NCBI RefSeq assembly: GCF_001598915.1
Contig: NZ_BDAP01000002.1
Location: forward strand, 310,001-374,000
DNA: 64,000 bases
Source: Williamsia muralis NBRC 105860
GTDB lineage: Bacteria > Actinomycetota > Actinomycetes > Mycobacteriales > Mycobacteriaceae
Direction: 5' to 3'
The stretch's first letter is position 1. Each line of letters starts with the position of its first letter. Under the pieces are notes generated by a model, which worked only from the letters and a program-made list of their open reading frames with translations, was not told the DNA's origin and did no database searches. Positions 26,599 to 35,362 of the stretch are shown piece by piece. The position numbers were made by a program, and so were the translations under genes.

Positions 26599-27801
26599 AT
26601 GTCCGGCATCGCGCTCACCCTCGCGGTCATCGCCGTCCTGCTCGTCGTGGTGGCGGTGCTGGCCCTGCGCGTGCGCACCCGGCCGACGCTGACCACTCCC
26701 GCCGAACGCGTCGTTCACGCGACACTCCACACCGCTTCACTCGCGGCTGTCCCGTTACGCCGCGGCCTGGGCGCCGATTCGGCGGCCGAAGCAGCGCCGC
26801 ATCTACGGGAGCTGACGTCTGCGGATGCCCTCGGTCTCGCCGACGCGGACGGAACGCTCCTGGCCTGGACGGGGCCACACGAAGCGCTGACCGACACCTT
26901 TGCCCAGGCCGCGGTGCGCGCCGCCGACGAGGGTCGCCGCATCCTCATCAAAGCCCCCGACCTCGACGAGCCCGGGGTGCGCGCGCTCATCGTGCAGCCG
27001 CTGCTGCTCGAGGATTCCGCATCGGTGGGGGTGATGGGAGTGGTGACGCGCATCCAGCCGGGGCCGGGCATGTTGTCGGCGATCACGGAGGTCGCCCGAT
27101 ATGCGGGGAGCCAGATCGAACTGGCCGAACTCGACGCCTCGCGGGCCCGGCTCGACCGCGCCGAGGTGCGGGCTCTGCGCGCACAGATCAGTCCACACTT
27201 CATCTACAACGCACTGAACACGGTCGCGTCCTTCGTGCGCACCGATCCCGATCAGGCGCGCGAGCTGATCCTCGAGTTCGCGGACTTCACCCGGTACTCC
27301 TTCCGGTCGGCAGGTGAATACACCGTGCTCGCCGACGAACTCCGGAACATCGATCGCTACCTCACCCTCGAGCGGGCTCGTTTCGGCAGCGCACTGCAGG
27401 TCCGCCTCCAGGTGGCCCCTGAGGTGCTCAACGTGGTGCTGCCCTTCCTTGCCCTGCAGCCGCTGGTGGAAAACGCTGTACGGCACGGTATCTCGAGCAA
27501 ACCCGACGGTGGCACGGTGATCATCGTCGCCGCCGACGAAGGCACCGACTGCGTGATCAGTGTGGAGGACAACGGGGTGGGTATGGACCCGGATCTACTG
27601 CGATCGGGTGATCTCGACGCCATCGTGTCCGGTGCCACCGCGACTGCGACCGAGTCCGCACACGTGGGTCTGGCGAACGTCGACGACAGGCTGCGGGCAG
27701 CATTCGGCAACGACTACGGTCTGGTGGTCGAGACCGCGCCGGGAGCGGGAACCAAGGTGAGCATGAGGGTGCCGAAATTCCGGCCGGGCATCTCCGCGTG
27801 A
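26599..27801 (+). CDS. LytS-type sensor histidine kinase
   Basis: This 400-residue kinase has one N-terminal membrane helix (residues 5-25) and a GAF-like sensory part (about 40-170). The phosphoacceptor helix is ALRAQISPHFIYNALNTVASF near 195, a His_kinase-family motif with His in SPHFIYN. The catalytic ATPase domain has LQPLVENAVRHGI and VEDNGVGMDP. Only one membrane pass is seen, unlike the multi-pass LytS. It is followed by a LytTR response regulator and a set of symporter genes, so it probably senses a carboxylate such as acetate or pyruvate; the signal is inferred. Confidence 0.88.
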   Translation: MSGIALTLAVIAVLLVVVAVLALRVRTRPTLTTPAERVVHATLHTASLAAVPLRRGLGADSAAEAAPHLRELTSADALGLADADGTLLAWTGPHEALTDTFAQAAVRAADEGRRILIKAPDLDEPGVRALIVQPLLLEDSASVGVMGVVTRIQPGPGMLSAITEVARYAGSQIELAELDASRARLDRAEVRALRAQISPHFIYNALNTVASFVRTDPDQARELILEFADFTRYSFRSAGEYTVLADELRNIDRYLTLERARFGSALQVRLQVAPEVLNVVLPFLALQPLVENAVRHGISSKPDGGTVIIVAADEGTDCVISVEDNGVGMDPDLLRSGDLDAIVSGATATATESAHVGLANVDDRLRAAFGNDYGLVVETAPGAGTKVSMRVPKFRPGISA

Positions 27802-27844
27802 GAAGAGCCGCGCGGACCGGTGTGCGTGGCACGATGGATGCGTT

Positions 27845-28678
27845 GTGACGCAGACACCGAACAGTTCAGGACGACCGGGCCGGCATGCGCTGACCGTGCT
27901 CGCCGTGGACGACGAATGGCCCGCGCTCGACGAGCTCAGCTACCTCCTGCGTGCCCAGGAGGCCGTCGGGGAAGTGCTGACCGCAGGCGATGCGACCACT
28001 GCCCTGAGATTGATCAAGGACCGGCCGGGAGCGATCGACGCGGTGTTCCTCGACATCAACATGCCCGGACTCGACGGCCTGGAGCTCGCGGGTGTGCTGG
28101 CCGCGTTCGCGCACCCGCCGGCCGTGGTGTTCGTGACCGCTCACGAGGATCGCGCCGTCCGGGCGTTCGACCTCGGGGCCGTCGACTATCTGCTCAAACC
28201 ACTGCGCGCGCAGCGGCTGGCGGAGTCCGTCCGCCGGGTGCTCGAGCACAGGGAGCAAAGGGGGCCATCGACCCCAGCTTCCCGGCCGGACTCTGCGGCG
28301 GACGGCGACACCGATGAGGTGATCCCGGTCGAGATGGGCGGGACCACCACGCTGGTGCCCCGGTCGACCGTGAACTGGGTGGAGGCCGACGGCGACTACA
28401 CCCGGTTGCACACCGCCACCGGTTCGCACCTGGTCCGCATCCCCATCTCCACTCTCGAGGAACGTTGGCGCGACGCCGGATTCCTGCGTGTCCACCGGTC
28501 CTATCTCGTGGCCTTGCCTCTGGTCACCGGCATCCGCACGGTGGGGTCGGGGACCGTGGTGTGCCTGCGTTCGGTCCGGGACGGGCGGCCGGTCGAACTG
28601 CCCGTCAGTCGTCGGCACACCCGCGAGCTGAAGGACCGTCTGGTCCGGATTCCCCGGCAGACCCGGAACGCGCCGTGA
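27845..28678 (+). CDS. LytTR-family response regulator
   Basis: This 277-residue regulator has a receiver domain with the phosphoacceptor Asp in DAVFLDINMPGLDGLELA (near residue 65) and the Lys in VDYLLKPLRAQRL (near 118). A LytTR DNA-binding domain covers the last 100 residues (VNWVEADGDYTRLHT, SYLVALPLV and the final RRHTRELKDRL). It overlaps the next gene by GTGA. It likely controls the symporter operon; a two-turn direct repeat at 30829-30860 is a good candidate site. Confidence 0.9.
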   Translation: MTQTPNSSGRPGRHALTVLAVDDEWPALDELSYLLRAQEAVGEVLTAGDATTALRLIKDRPGAIDAVFLDINMPGLDGLELAGVLAAFAHPPAVVFVTAHEDRAVRAFDLGAVDYLLKPLRAQRLAESVRRVLEHREQRGPSTPASRPDSAADGDTDEVIPVEMGGTTTLVPRSTVNWVEADGDYTRLHTATGSHLVRIPISTLEERWRDAGFLRVHRSYLVALPLVTGIRTVGSGTVVCLRSVRDGRPVELPVSRRHTRELKDRLVRIPRQTRNAP

Positions 28679-29052
28679 CGTCGCCCGCCGAGGGTCAGCC
28701 GCGACCCCGCGAGAGGGTGGTACTCGCCAAGCGGCGCGGGGCCCGCCGGGTCCGGTCCCGGGTGGAGGTGCAAGAGCAGACCGAGGTCGGTGACGCCCTC
28801 ATCCGCGGGTTGATGCGGGCGCAGCTGGGACTGGCTTTGCGGCTCGCCGGGTTCACCGTGGCGATGTTGTGCGCGATCCCGTTGCTGTGGGCGGTTTTTC
28901 CCGATCTGGCCGAGGTGACCGTGTGGGGGATCCGGCTGCCCTGGCTGGTTCTGGGAGTGGGCGTCTACCCGGTGTTGCTCGGGGTCTCGTGGATGTACAA
29001 CCGGCTCGCCGACCGCAACGAACAAGAGTTCGCCGACCTGGTCGACGATTGA
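28675..29052 (+). CDS. DUF485-like small membrane protein
   Basis: This 125-residue protein has a charged N-terminus and two membrane helices (LALRLAGFTVAMLCAIPLLW, and WLVLGVGVYPVLLGVSWMYN) ending in RNEQEFADLVDD. It lies between the response regulator (GTGA overlap) and an SSS-family symporter, the usual place of DUF485 proteins that accompany acetate/pyruvate symporters. It may stabilise or tune that transporter. GTG 28675 is the start. Confidence 0.75.
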   Translation: MTSPAEGQPRPRERVVLAKRRGARRVRSRVEVQEQTEVGDALIRGLMRAQLGLALRLAGFTVAMLCAIPLLWAVFPDLAEVTVWGIRLPWLVLGVGVYPVLLGVSWMYNRLADRNEQEFADLVDD

Positions 29053-29061
29053 CCGTCCGCC

Positions 29062-30825
29062 ATGGAGACCATCACCGGACAATCGGTACCGACTGCGACC
29101 CTGCTGGCGCTGATCGTCGCGGCGGTGGCGACCGTGGCGATCGGGACGTACGGAGTGCGGCTGGCCCGCACCACTTCTGACTTCCTGGTCGCCTCCCGCA
29201 GTGTCGGACCGAACTGGAACGCCGCCGCGATCTCCGGTGAATACCTCTCGGCTGCATCCTTTCTGGGTGTGGCGGGCCTGATCGCGAAGTACGGAACCGA
29301 CGCACTGTGGTATCCGATCGGATTCACCGCAGGCTACGTCGGACTGCTGTTGTTCGTCGCGGCACCACTGCGGCGATCAGGGGCCTACACCGTCCCCGAC
29401 TTCGCCGAATTCCGGCTCGGGTCAACACTGTTGCGCAAGCTCGCCACCGCCGTGGTGGTGTTGATCTGCATCCTCTACATGGTCCCTCAGCTCCAGGGCG
29501 CCGGACTGACCCTCAACATCCTGCTGGGTACGTCGCCGTGGGTGGGGGCAGTGCTGGTCGGGGTCATCGTGATCGCCAACGTGATCGGCGGCGGGATGCG
29601 GTCGATCACCTTCGTCCAGGCATTTCAGTACTGGCTCAAACTCACGGCCATCGCGGTACCGGCGATCGTGCTGGCGATCCACTTCTACGGAGAAGACCAG
29701 GAATTGGGGTCGGCGGCCCCTCCCACCGTCGCCGAACAGACCACCGTCGACGTCACCACCGACGTGGTAGTGCAGGTCAACAGCGACCTCTGGGTCACCG
29801 CGGACGGCACGGTCGACGGTGGTGAGGTGAGCGGCCCGATCAGGCTGACCGCGGGCGACCATGACGTCAGTGCGGGTACGTCTTTGGTGCTGGCGCCGGG
29901 TGCGGCCGTACCGGTGGTGTCGGGTGCGCCGGCCACGCACGATCAATGGGCCACTCCCGGATGGGGATTCGGGGGCGACCACCCGATGTACCAGGTGTAT
30001 TCACTGATCATCGGCATCTTCCTCGGCACCATGGGATTGCCGCATGTCCTGGTCCGCTTCTACACCAATCCCGATGGGCGGGCCGCCCGCGCAACCTCAT
30101 TGGCGGTGGTGGGTCTGCTGGCGGTGTTCTATCTGTTCCCCACCCTGCTCGGCGCATTCGCTCGGCTGTGGGTGCCGCAACTGCTGATCACCGGTGCATC
30201 CGACGCCGCGGTACTGCTCCTTCCTGGATCGGTGGTGTCCGGGCTGGGCGGACAACTCCTGGCCGCTCTGGTGGCCGCGGGGGCGATCGCGGCGTTCCTG
30301 TCCACCTCGTCGGGGCTGCTGGTGAGTGTGGCCGGCGTGCTGAGTACCGATGTCTTGCGTGGCCGGGTCCGGGACTTCCGGATCGCCTCGCTGCTCGCCG
30401 GATTGGTGCCGTTGTTCCTCGCGGTGGCCGTGACGTCGATCGACCTGTCGCGCACGGTGGGCCTGGTGTTCGCGGTGGCCGCGTCGACCCTGTGTCCACT
30501 GCTGGTTCTCGGTATCTGGTGGCGTGGCCTGACGGCGGCAGGCGCCGCAGCGGGGCTGATCGTCGGCGGGGTGGTCGCCGGGGGTGCGGCGCTGGCCACC
30601 TCGATCACGGGCATCGCCGATGTCCTGCAGGAAGGCTGGATCGCCACGATCATCGGCTATCCCGCAGCGGTGAGTGTGCCCCTCGCGTTCGCTTCGATGG
30701 TGCTGGTCAGCAAGCTCACCCCGCACCAGATCCCAGCCGATGTCGGCCGACTGCTCACCAGGCTCCATGCTCCCGAACGCCTTGGTGTCGGCAAAGACCG
30801 AGAGGCGAATCTGCGGCCGGAGTAG
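29062..30825 (+). CDS. sodium/solute symporter (ActP/MctC-like)
   Basis: This 587-residue SSS transporter probably takes up acetate, pyruvate or a similar monocarboxylate. It has 13 or so helices. SAASFLGVAGLIAKYGTDALWYP near residue 53 is the conserved first core segment, and GLPHVLVRFYTNPDGRAARA near 320 the seventh. Between residues about 212 and 307 there is an extra extracytoplasmic insert of roughly 90 residues that is Thr/Val-rich and shaped like short beta strands. It follows the small DUF485-like gene by 9 bp. Confidence 0.88.
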   Translation: METITGQSVPTATLLALIVAAVATVAIGTYGVRLARTTSDFLVASRSVGPNWNAAAISGEYLSAASFLGVAGLIAKYGTDALWYPIGFTAGYVGLLLFVAAPLRRSGAYTVPDFAEFRLGSTLLRKLATAVVVLICILYMVPQLQGAGLTLNILLGTSPWVGAVLVGVIVIANVIGGGMRSITFVQAFQYWLKLTAIAVPAIVLAIHFYGEDQELGSAAPPTVAEQTTVDVTTDVVVQVNSDLWVTADGTVDGGEVSGPIRLTAGDHDVSAGTSLVLAPGAAVPVVSGAPATHDQWATPGWGFGGDHPMYQVYSLIIGIFLGTMGLPHVLVRFYTNPDGRAARATSLAVVGLLAVFYLFPTLLGAFARLWVPQLLITGASDAAVLLLPGSVVSGLGGQLLAALVAAGAIAAFLSTSSGLLVSVAGVLSTDVLRGRVRDFRIASLLAGLVPLFLAVAVTSIDLSRTVGLVFAVAASTLCPLLVLGIWWRGLTAAGAAAGLIVGGVVAGGAALATSITGIADVLQEGWIATIIGYPAAVSVPLAFASMVLVSKLTPHQIPADVGRLLTRLHAPERLGVGKDREANLRPE

Positions 30826-30828
30826 GTG

Positions 30829-30860
30829 CCGTTCGTCGCGCTCAACCGACCGTTCATCGC
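30829..30860 (+). promoter_or_regulatory. direct repeat, possible LytTR operator
   Basis: CCGTTCGTCGC at 30829 and CCGTTCATCGC at 30850 are 21 bp apart centre to centre, two helical turns. LytTR regulators typically bind such paired direct repeats. The site is just after the first symporter and about 104 bp before the DUF485 gene. Confidence 0.5.
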
Positions 30861-30963
30861 ACAGTTCGACAGCTCGCCGTGTGACTGCGGCCACATCCTT
30901 CTGCTGTGACCGGCATCTCACTAATGTCCGATACGAGCTTTTCCCTTCACCCCAGGAGTCGTC

Positions 30964-31326
30964 ATGACCACATCCGACCTGAGCCCGGAGGCGTCGCCAC
31001 AGCGACCCGCACCGGACGCGCAGGCATTCATCGACATGCAGGCAAGCCCTGAGTTCCAGGACCTGCGCCGCCGCCTACGCGTCTTCGTCTTTCCTCTGAC
31101 GGCCTTTTTCCTCGCCTGGTACATGCTCTACGTCCTGCTCGCGACCTACGCCAGCGACTTCATGGCCACCAAGGTCTGGGGAAACATCAACCTGGGCATC
31201 ATCCTCGGTCTCGGTCAATTCCTGACGACCTTCGTGATCACCGCCGTCTACGTCCGGTTCGCCAACCGTGACCTCGATCCCCGCGCTGCCGCGATCCGCG
31301 ACGAGCTGGAAGGACCGCTCAAATGA
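30964..31326 (+). CDS. DUF485-family membrane protein
   Basis: This 120-residue protein has a DMQASPEFQDLRRRLRVFVFPLTAFFLAWYMLYVLLATYA start and a second helix GIILGLGQFLTTFVITAVYVRFANRDLDP. The two-helix layout and RFANRxLDP ending are typical of DUF485 proteins beside ActP. It overlaps the next gene by ATGA, so the two are coupled. It is probably an accessory subunit of the following symporter. Confidence 0.9.
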   Translation: MTTSDLSPEASPQRPAPDAQAFIDMQASPEFQDLRRRLRVFVFPLTAFFLAWYMLYVLLATYASDFMATKVWGNINLGIILGLGQFLTTFVITAVYVRFANRDLDPRAAAIRDELEGPLK

Positions 31327-32957
31327 CCTCGCTCGCTGCAGGCGCCGCCTCTGTCGGCAACCCCGCGCTGAACATCGCCATCTTCGTAGCGTTTGTTGTC
31401 ATCACCATGACGATCGTGATCCGCGCCAGCAAGACCACCAAGAAGGCTTCTGACTTCTACACCGGTGGCGGCCAGTTCTCCGGACCGCAGAACGGCTTCG
31501 CGATCGCCGGCGACTATCTGTCGGCCGCGTCGTTCCTCGGAATCGCCGGTGCCATCGCGGTTTACGGCTATGACGGCTTCCTCTACTCGGTGGGCTTCCT
31601 CGTCGCGTGGCTGGTCGCCCTGCTTCTCGTTGCCGAATTGCTGCGCAACACAGGCCGTTTCACGATGGCCGACGTGTTGAGTTTCCGGCTCCAAGAGCGC
31701 CCCGTGCGGATGGCTGCTGCACTGTCGACGCTGACGGTCTCGCTGTTCTACCTGCTCGCCCAGATGGCCGGTGCCGGTGGACTCGTGGCGCTGCTGCTCA
31801 ACATCGACGGCAAGTTCGGTCAGGGTGTCGTGGTCGCGGTCGTCGGTGTGCTGATGATCGCCTACGTCCTCATCGGCGGCATGAAAGGCACCACCTACGT
31901 CCAGATGGTCAAGGCGGTGCTGTTGATCGCCGGCGCCGGCGTGATGTTCGTCCTGGTGCTGTTCGCCGTGAAAGGCAACTTCTCGCAGTTGATCGCCGAT
32001 GCCCAAGCCACCGTGAGTGGTTCGGCGAGCAAAGCTGTCGCCGGTCGTGACATCGCTGCGCCGGGCGCCAAGTACGGCATCAGTGACATGTCCAAGCTCG
32101 ACTTCATCTCGTTGGGTATCGCCCTGGTCCTCGGTACCGCAGGCTTGCCCCACGTGCTGATGCGCTTCTACACCGTGCCGACCGCCAAGGAAGCTCGTCG
32201 CTCGGTCACCTGGGCCATCGCCCTGATCGGCGCGTTCTACCTGTTCACCCTGGTGCTGGGTTACGGAGCCGCCAAATCGGTGGGACCGGACAAGATCCTC
32301 GCGGCACCGGGCAAGGAGAACTCGGCGGCACCGTTGCTGGCGTTCGAACTCGGCGGAACCATCTTCCTGGCGGTGATCTCGGCGGTCGCCTTCGCGACGA
32401 TCCTCGCCGTCGTGGCCGGCCTGGCGATCACCGCGTCGGCCTCGTTTGCCCACGACATCTACGCCAGTGTCATCAAGCGCGGCAACGCCACCGAGGAACA
32501 ACAGGTCCGGGTCTCACGCATCACCGTGGTCGTGATCGGCGTGGTCTCCATCGTCCTGGGCATCGCGGCCATGGGGCAGAACATCGCCTTCCTGGTGGCT
32601 CTCGCCTTCGCGGTCGCCGCGTCGGCCAACCTGCCGACGTTGCTGTTCTCGCTGTTCTGGAAGCGGTTCAACACCACCGGCGCACTGTTCAGCATCTACG
32701 GCGGTCTGATCACCTGCATCGGGTTGATCGTGATCTCGCCTGCGGTGTCGGGCAAGCCGACCTCGATGTTCCCCGACGCCAACTTCGACCTCTTCCCGAT
32801 GTCGAACCCGGGCATCGTGTCGATCCCGGCAGGCTTCTTGCTCGCGGTGATCGGTACCTACATCGGCGGCCGTCGCAAGGAGAACGCTGCCAAGCAGGCC
32901 GAGATGGAAGTTCGGTCGCTGACCGGAGTGGGCGTCGAGAAGGCAGTATCCCACTGA
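31323..32957 (+). CDS. cation/acetate symporter (ActP/MctC-like)
   Basis: This 544-residue SSS-family symporter is likely for acetate or related monocarboxylates. Key segments are SGPQNGFAIAGDYLSAASFLGIAG near residue 55, GTAGLPHVLMRFYTVPTAKEARRS near 278, and TILAVVAGLAITASASFAHDIYASV near 380. It is shorter than the first symporter because it lacks the large outside insert. It is coupled to the DUF485 gene and ends 125 bp before a strong terminator. The LytS/LytTR pair upstream is the likely regulator. Confidence 0.92.
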   Translation: MTSLAAGAASVGNPALNIAIFVAFVVITMTIVIRASKTTKKASDFYTGGGQFSGPQNGFAIAGDYLSAASFLGIAGAIAVYGYDGFLYSVGFLVAWLVALLLVAELLRNTGRFTMADVLSFRLQERPVRMAAALSTLTVSLFYLLAQMAGAGGLVALLLNIDGKFGQGVVVAVVGVLMIAYVLIGGMKGTTYVQMVKAVLLIAGAGVMFVLVLFAVKGNFSQLIADAQATVSGSASKAVAGRDIAAPGAKYGISDMSKLDFISLGIALVLGTAGLPHVLMRFYTVPTAKEARRSVTWAIALIGAFYLFTLVLGYGAAKSVGPDKILAAPGKENSAAPLLAFELGGTIFLAVISAVAFATILAVVAGLAITASASFAHDIYASVIKRGNATEEQQVRVSRITVVVIGVVSIVLGIAAMGQNIAFLVALAFAVAASANLPTLLFSLFWKRFNTTGALFSIYGGLITCIGLIVISPAVSGKPTSMFPDANFDLFPMSNPGIVSIPAGFLLAVIGTYIGGRRKENAAKQAEMEVRSLTGVGVEKAVSH

Positions 32958-33081
32958 TCCTTCTGCTCGCTCCGCTCGCTTTGTCGGACGTGGCCATCAG
33001 GCGGTAGTTCTTCCCTTCTCCTCACATCGCTGCGCTCGCTCGTCGGCAGTCCAGAACAACCGCGGCCACACCCTCCGAAAG

Positions 33082-33118
33082 ACTCGGCCCCACCAATACA
33101 GAAATGGTGGGGCCGAGT
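33082..33118 (+). terminator. terminator after the symporter operon
   Basis: A perfect 14-bp stem (ACTCGGCCCCACCA with its complement) around a 9-nt loop, followed by TGGTTTGT. It ends the two-component/symporter transcription unit. Confidence 0.85.
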
Positions 33119-33133
33119 TGGTTTGTCCCCAGG

Positions 33134-33270
33134 CTCCGGTTGCAGTCGGAGGGTGTGTGGCCGTAGGGGTAGTTCCTCCGATTGCAGTCAGATGCTCCGG
33201 TTGCAGCCGGAGGGAGTCGACGAAACCGGAGGGTGTGCGTGCCTTGGCCTCAGATCCTCCGGTTGCAGTC
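33134..33270. repeat. three imperfect repeats of about 61 bp with small hairpins
   Basis: CTCCGGTTGCAG begins at 33134, 33195 and 33257 (61- and 62-bp steps). A related CTCCGATTGCAG lies at about 33176. CCGGAGGGTGTG-type motifs pair with the CTCCGG parts to form short hairpins. The rest of the gene-free 32958-33278 stretch holds the terminator above and two GCTCGCT-type palindromes. Confidence 0.65.
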
Positions 33271-33278
33271 CGTGTTGG

Positions 33279-33914
33279 TCAGATGCCGGGGATGTCGGGT
33301 TTCCATCCCAGCCGCACCGACCGCTTGCACGTGTCCGGTGCGTCGCCGGCTCCGGTCAGCAGCGAGGTGAGCATCGCCGCACCGTGATGGATTGCCTGTG
33401 GTGGCAGTGGTCCGGTGACCACCAGCGACACCAGTCCGTGGCCGACTATCCAGCACTGCGTCGCGAGATCGAGTGGGTCGACGTCATCGCGCAGCCGTCC
33501 ATGCTGTCGGGATCGCGCCACGGCCTGCACCAGATGCTCCAGGGTGTTGTCGGCGGCAGCGGGATCTTCCAGTGCGATGCCGTCTTCGAACATCACCCGG
33601 TAGAGGTCGGGGTTTAGTGACGCATTGGTGACGTACGCCGCAGACAGTGCCACAAGGTCTTTGACCGGGTCGCGGGTGACCGGGACCTCTTGCAGAAGTG
33701 CTTCCAGCCGGGTGAACCCCTCCTGCCGCACTGCCATCCGCAGGCCGTCCATCCCGCCGAAGTAGGTGTACACCGCCATCGTCGAAACACCTGTCCCGTC
33801 GACGAGCGCGCGCAGGGTGATGGATTCGCGCTGCCCCAACATCACCGCAGCGCGCTCGACCAACAGGGCACGTACTGCCGGATCTCTTGTTCTGACCACT
33901 TCTCTACAATACAT
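33279..33914 (-). CDS. TetR-family regulator
   Basis: This 211-residue regulator has an N-terminal HTH, ITLRALVDGTGVSTMAVYTYFGGMDGL (about residues 31-57), followed by a helical ligand domain. ATG 33914 was chosen because the divergent RidA gene begins 50 bp away; GTG starts a few codons in are possible. It most likely controls the RidA gene across the short divergent region. The ligand is unknown. Confidence 0.85.
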   Translation of the reverse strand: MYCREVVRTRDPAVRALLVERAAVMLGQRESITLRALVDGTGVSTMAVYTYFGGMDGLRMAVRQEGFTRLEALLQEVPVTRDPVKDLVALSAAYVTNASLNPDLYRVMFEDGIALEDPAAADNTLEHLVQAVARSRQHGRLRDDVDPLDLATQCWIVGHGLVSLVVTGPLPPQAIHHGAAMLTSLLTGAGDAPDTCKRSVRLGWKPDIPGI

Positions 33915-33963
33915 AACACTGCTATGGTTTGAGGGACCGCAGGACCTCGAGAAGGAGATTGCC

Positions 33964-34371
33964 ATGCCCGTGACACTGATGAACCCTGATGGCTTGCCCA
34001 AACCCGATGTGTACCGGCAGCTCTCGGTTGCCACCGGATCCCGGATGGTGTTCCTCGCGGGACAGGTCGCTCGCGACGCCGATGGCAAACCTGTGGGGGA
34101 GGGCGACCTCGCCGCACAGGTGGAGCAGGCGTACCTCAACATCGCGACGGGACTGGCCGCAGTGGGCGGCACCTTCGACGACGTCGCCAAACTGACTGTC
34201 TACGTGATGGATTGGAGCGAAGAGAAGTTCCCGCTCCTGGGTGAAGGCGTTGGCCGCGCGGCGGCGAAGCTGGGGGTGGACCCCACCAAACCCATCACGC
34301 TCCTGGGTGTTGCGTCCCTTGGCGAGCCTGATCTGCTGGTCGAGGTGGAGGCCACTGCGGTACTGCCCTGA
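33964..34371 (+). CDS. RidA-family protein
   Basis: This 135-residue protein of the YjgF/RidA family includes members that hydrolyse reactive enamine/imine intermediates. Seen features are FLAGQVARDADGKPVGEGDL (near residue 33), AAVGGTFDDVAKLTVYVMDW and the ending LVEVEATAVLP. The Arg of canonical RidA (near 105 in the trimer site) is not evident, so it may be a RidA-like subgroup with another role. GGAG lies seven bases before ATG 33964. Confidence 0.85.
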   Translation: MPVTLMNPDGLPKPDVYRQLSVATGSRMVFLAGQVARDADGKPVGEGDLAAQVEQAYLNIATGLAAVGGTFDDVAKLTVYVMDWSEEKFPLLGEGVGRAAAKLGVDPTKPITLLGVASLGEPDLLVEVEATAVLP

Positions 34372-34422
34372 GCGCTGCAGCTGTGCGCTGATGGCCTCGG
34401 ACCTGTAGCAGCCAACTACGGG

Positions 34423-35211
34423 TCAGACGAGCAGTCGCCACAATCCGATCAGACCGACCAGGACGATCACGCCCCGCAACGCTGACGGTGACAACTTCCG
34501 GCCGTACTTGGCGCCGATCACTCCACCGAGGAGCGAGCCGATGGCGATGAGACCGGCAGCGGCCCAGTTGATTCGGTCGAACGCAACGATGGTGTAGGTG
34601 ACCGCGGCGACCACATTCACGATGAGGGAGAGCAGGTTCTTGGCGGCATTGAGGCGTTGTAGGTTGTCGGAGACGAGCACGCCCATCGCGCCCATCAGCA
34701 AAATGCCCTGTGCCGCAGTGAAATAACCGCCGTAAATACCGACGAGCAGTGTCGCCCCGGTGACCAGAGCCAGGCGCGCGGGACTGAGCACGGTGTCGTT
34801 GTTGTCGTCGACGGGTGCCGAGGCCATCCGAGAGGCTGTCCAACGCTGGATCCTGGGCTGGAAGATCACCAGCGCCAATGCGAGGACGAGAAGCACCGGG
34901 ACAATCGTCTCGAAGGCCTTCTCCGGTAGGTGCAGCAGCAACCAGCTGCCGATGAGTGCTCCGACGAACGAGGCGGGGATCTGCCACCGCAGCCGCGGCC
35001 ACTGTCCGCGCAGTTCGCGCCGGTAGCCCCATGTCCCCGATACGCCGCCGGCCACCAACCCCACGGCGTTGGTCATCGTTGCGGTCACCGGAGCGAATCC
35101 GAACGCAACCAGTGTGGGGAACGTGATGAGTGTTCCGCTGCCGACCACCGCGTTGATCGCTCCGGCGCCCACGCCGGCGATCAGGATCGCGACCACTTCC
35201 CAGACAGACAT
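34423..35211 (-). CDS. TauE/SafE-family membrane exporter
   Basis: This 262-residue membrane protein has about eight helices in the TauE/SafE pattern. GAGAINAVVGSGTLITFPTLVAFG in the first repeat and GIYGGYFTAAQGILLMGAMG in the second are the family signatures. Members export sulfite, sulfonates or organic acids. The substrate is not known. It stands alone. Confidence 0.85.
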   Translation of the reverse strand: MSVWEVVAILIAGVGAGAINAVVGSGTLITFPTLVAFGFAPVTATMTNAVGLVAGGVSGTWGYRRELRGQWPRLRWQIPASFVGALIGSWLLLHLPEKAFETIVPVLLVLALALVIFQPRIQRWTASRMASAPVDDNNDTVLSPARLALVTGATLLVGIYGGYFTAAQGILLMGAMGVLVSDNLQRLNAAKNLLSLIVNVVAAVTYTIVAFDRINWAAAGLIAIGSLLGGVIGAKYGRKLSPSALRGVIVLVGLIGLWRLLV

Positions 35212-35362
35212 TGCTTCACCGTGCCACGGGCGTCGAAGCGGGTTGGTAGCGGCCTCGCGTAGATGAGGCCGGCGTGTGATGACGCGGACGGGCGGTCCCC
35301 GGCCACGCCCGTGCCTGAACTAACGTGGGCCAGAAGGTTGTGATCGTTGGGTCGAGAGGGTG

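Noticed and set aside
31248-32501. Minus-strand open frame opposite the second symporter
   Set aside because: Composition is that of an antisense frame of a membrane protein.
33134-33270. CRISPR array
   Set aside because: Only three diverged units with self-pairing parts and unequal inner sequence, and no cas genes.
33905-33928. -10-like TACAAT and CATA/TATG repeat between TetR and RidA
   Set aside because: Spacing to any -35 is wrong and the repeat is only four bases.
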